NCBI RefSeq assembly: GCF_900110085.1
Contig: NZ_FOCK01000007.1
Span: 64,820 to 128,819 of the forward strand
Source: Prevotella sp. ne3005
GTDB lineage: Bacteria > Bacteroidota > Bacteroidia > Bacteroidales > Bacteroidaceae
Reading direction: 5' to 3'
Length of the DNA: 64,000 nt
Below the pieces are notes generated by a model. The model was not told where the DNA came from. It did not search any database and was given only the letters and a program-made list of their open reading frames with translations. This document shows positions 62,061 through 64,000 of the stretch, piece after piece (position 1 is the stretch's first letter; each line of letters opens with the position of its first letter). Both the position numbers and the translations under genes were made by a program.

Positions 62061-64000
62061 GAAGTGGTACATAGGGCTGATAGCAGCAACCATCGCCTTG
62101 GCCATGGTGAGCTGCTCGACGCAGAAGAACACGGCGCAGTCACGCTGGTGGCACTCCTTCAATGCCCGCTATAATACCTATTTCAACGGTTCACAGGCCT
62201 TTATCGAGGGAAATCTCGAGAAAGAGAAAGGCAATAAGGACAACTACACCGAACTGATTCCCCTCTATACGGTTGGCAACAAACAGAGCCGGGATATAGG
62301 TAAGGGGCAGTTCGACCGTACCATCGAGAAATGCGAGAAAGCCATCCATCAACACAGTATCAAGGCCAAGCCCGAATGGAACAGCAGCAAGCGAAAGACT
62401 GCCAAAGACCGTGAGTGGCTGGGGCGCAGGGAGTATAACCCTTTTTTATGGAAAGCCTGGCTGCTACTGGGCAAGGCGCAGTTCCAGAAGGGAGCTTTCG
62501 ACGAGGCTGCAGCCACCTTCTCGTATATGAGCCGGCTCTACCATACGCAGCCATTGATGAATGGACTGGCAAGGGCCTGGCTTGCCAAATGCTATACGGA
62601 GTTGGGATGGAAATACGATGCTGAGGACGTGATCCGCAACATGAGCCGCGACTCCATGGACTTCCGGGCTGTGAAGGACTGGGACTATACCTATGCCAAC
62701 TACTACATCCGACTGGGTGACTACCAGAAAGCCATCCCCTATCTGAGAAAGGTCATCAAACATGAGCGTCGCAGCATCCAGCGAGCCAGAGAGTGGTTCC
62801 TGATGGGACAGATACAGAATCTTGTCGGCAACCGTGAGGAAGCCTATCGGGCTTTCGGGAAGGTGATAGGCTGTCATCCACCCTACGAACTGGAGTTCAA
62901 TGCCCGCATTGCCCAGACGGAAGTGGCTGCCAGCAGCGACAGCCGGCAGATGATCAGCAAACTCAGGCGTATGGCAGCCTCAGATAATAATGCAGAATAT
63001 CTGGATCAGGTCTACTACGCCATCGGCAACATCCACATGACCCGTCGCGACACCACTGAGGCCATCAGAGCCTATGAGAAAGGCAACAGGCTCTCCACCA
63101 GAAACGGCATCGAGAAGGGTGTTCTACTGCTGACGTTAGGTAATATCTATTGGGAGAAGGAGCAGTTTGCCGATGCCCAGCGTTGTTATGGCGAAGCCAT
63201 CGGCCTGCTCGACAAGGAGCGTCCCGACTACGAAGCGCTTTCCAACCGTTCCAAGATCCTCGACGAGCTGGTGCCCTACACCAACACCATCCACCTGCAA
63301 GACTCACTTCTGGCACTCGCCACGATGCCCGAGGCAGAACGTAATAAAGCCATCGACCGGGTGATTGATGCCCTGAAGAAGAAAGAGAAGGAAGAGCGCG
63401 ATGCCCAGTTGGAGCAAGAGGCTGCCGCAGCTGCCAATGCCTCACAGGCAGCGAGGGCAGATAATAACAGGGCAGTGACACCCACTATGCCTTCGGCGGG
63501 CAACGGGCAATGGTATTTCTATAATCCCACAGCCGTCAGTCAGGGAAAGGCCACCTTCCAGCGCCAATGGGGCAAACGCGAGAATATCGACAACTGGCAA
63601 CGTATCAACCAGACCGTTATCAGTCTGAAGGGAGACACCCCTGAAGATCAGCAAGACCAAGAGGATCCGGAGACCGCCATGGATCAGGAACGCCCCCTCT
63701 CCCCAGCGGACTCCATCGCTGCCGATCCTCATGAGCGCGACTATTATCTGGCACAGATACCCTTCACTGCAGAACAGCAGGCAGAGTGTCACACGCTCCT
63801 CCAGGAAGCCCTGTTCCGCGCAGGCATCATCCTGAAAGACAAGATGGATCATCTGAGGCTCAGTGAGCAATACCTCCGTAGGTTGACAAGCGACTATCCC
63901 GGCTATGAGCATGCCGATGAAGCCTGGTATCATCTCTATCTGCTCTATCTGCGCCAGGGGAATCATCTCCAAGCCAACAACTGTATCAGTCACCTGAAGG
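62050..64000 (+). CDS. porW: PorW/SprE-type tetratricopeptide lipoprotein (type IX secretion), partial
   Basis: The gene runs off the right end; 650 codons are visible. With the TTG at 62050 as start the protein begins KHRKWYIGLIAATIALAMVSC, a lipoprotein signal with Cys22 (MVSC); the first ATG in frame (62104) would remove most of it. Then come TPR repeats (WLLLGKAQFQKGAFDEAAATF, YYIRLGDYQKAIPYLRKVI, LTLGNIYWEKEQFADAQRCYGEAI), a Q/A-rich coiled coil (about 440-470) and GQWYFYNPTAVSQGKATFQRQWGKRENIDNWQR, which is typical of PorW/SprE, a periplasmic lipoprotein of the type IX secretion and gliding machinery. The name rests on the motif and TPR layout. The start overlaps the small Cys-rich gene. 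Confidence 0.82.
   Translation, partial: MKHRKWYIGLIAATIALAMVSCSTQKNTAQSRWWHSFNARYNTYFNGSQAFIEGNLEKEKGNKDNYTELIPLYTVGNKQSRDIGKGQFDRTIEKCEKAIHQHSIKAKPEWNSSKRKTAKDREWLGRREYNPFLWKAWLLLGKAQFQKGAFDEAAATFSYMSRLYHTQPLMNGLARAWLAKCYTELGWKYDAEDVIRNMSRDSMDFRAVKDWDYTYANYYIRLGDYQKAIPYLRKVIKHERRSIQRAREWFLMGQIQNLVGNREEAYRAFGKVIGCHPPYELEFNARIAQTEVAASSDSRQMISKLRRMAASDNNAEYLDQVYYAIGNIHMTRRDTTEAIRAYEKGNRLSTRNGIEKGVLLLTLGNIYWEKEQFADAQRCYGEAIGLLDKERPDYEALSNRSKILDELVPYTNTIHLQDSLLALATMPEAERNKAIDRVIDALKKKEKEERDAQLEQEAAAAANASQAARADNNRAVTPTMPSAGNGQWYFYNPTAVSQGKATFQRQWGKRENIDNWQRINQTVISLKGDTPEDQQDQEDPETAMDQERPLSPADSIAADPHERDYYLAQIPFTAEQQAECHTLLQEALFRAGIILKDKMDHLRLSEQYLRRLTSDYPGYEHADEAWYHLYLLYLRQGNHLQANNCISHLK

Overview
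The window comes from a Bacteroidales genome, most like Prevotella and relatives. The signs are a SusC/SusD pair, many lipoproteins, a PorW/SprE-type type IX secretion lipoprotein, a MurF-Alr fusion, and about 20 promoters with the Bacteroidetes -7 box TAnnTTTG, usually read as TAnnTTTGCA. There are no Shine-Dalgarno-type starts. Genus and species cannot be fixed from this sequence alone.

Layout. 1-3.4 kb: a GSCFA protein and the MurF-Alr fusion. 3.4-18.5 kb: a polysaccharide utilisation locus (SusC, SusD, two-module surface glycan-binding protein, GH16, GH5, an Asp-rich lipoprotein, GH3 and a membrane-spanning DUF6377 regulator), best read as beta-glucan (laminarin or mixed-linkage) use. 18.6-22.5 kb: an operon of an orphan EIIC-like permease, a KduI isomerase that carries a signal peptide, and an ExuT-like MFS transporter. 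22.6-31.7 kb: two twin short transcription units around an ORF6N gene, then a leftward defence operon hsdR-hsdM-DUF1016 nuclease-hsdS-abiH-small membrane protein. 31.7-32.6 kb: a gene-free block with nested inverted repeats. 32.6-41 kb: housekeeping genes (typA, rpsO, folK, queA, truB, uppP, DUF3098, ftsX, a radical SAM gene, lpxA). 41-46.9 kb: an RND efflux operon. 47-50.4 kb: an HGSNAT-like acyltransferase next to a GH89 alpha-N-acetylglucosaminidase. 50.4-58.4 kb: cca, an alanine symporter, DUF1599, a DoxX-like protein read in frame into TpiA, a SPOR protein, folE, a hypothetical and a B3/4 protein. 58.4-59.5 kb: a tandem pair of TssD (Hcp)-like proteins. 59.5-60.3 kb: a second gene-free repeat block and tRNA-Pro(GGG). 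60.6-64 kb: aroA, a small Cys-rich membrane protein and the start of porW/sprE.

The most unusual signals are regulatory. First, the three transcription units of the glycan locus share one promoter layout: a block TTTTACACCTC with GTCCACTTT, a second TCCAC box 77-78 bp on, and the -7 box 45-46 bp after that. Second, three other promoters share a CGACAAA / GTCGCA / GTCGCA layout with spacings fixed to within 1 bp. One drives the TssD pair about 35 kb away; the other two drive short, apparently non-coding transcripts that end in covarying hairpins. Third, the two gene-free blocks are each framed by inverted repeats and contain arrays of short palindromes, often at 22-bp period. All functional statements rest on reading motifs and context by eye; no database search was run.
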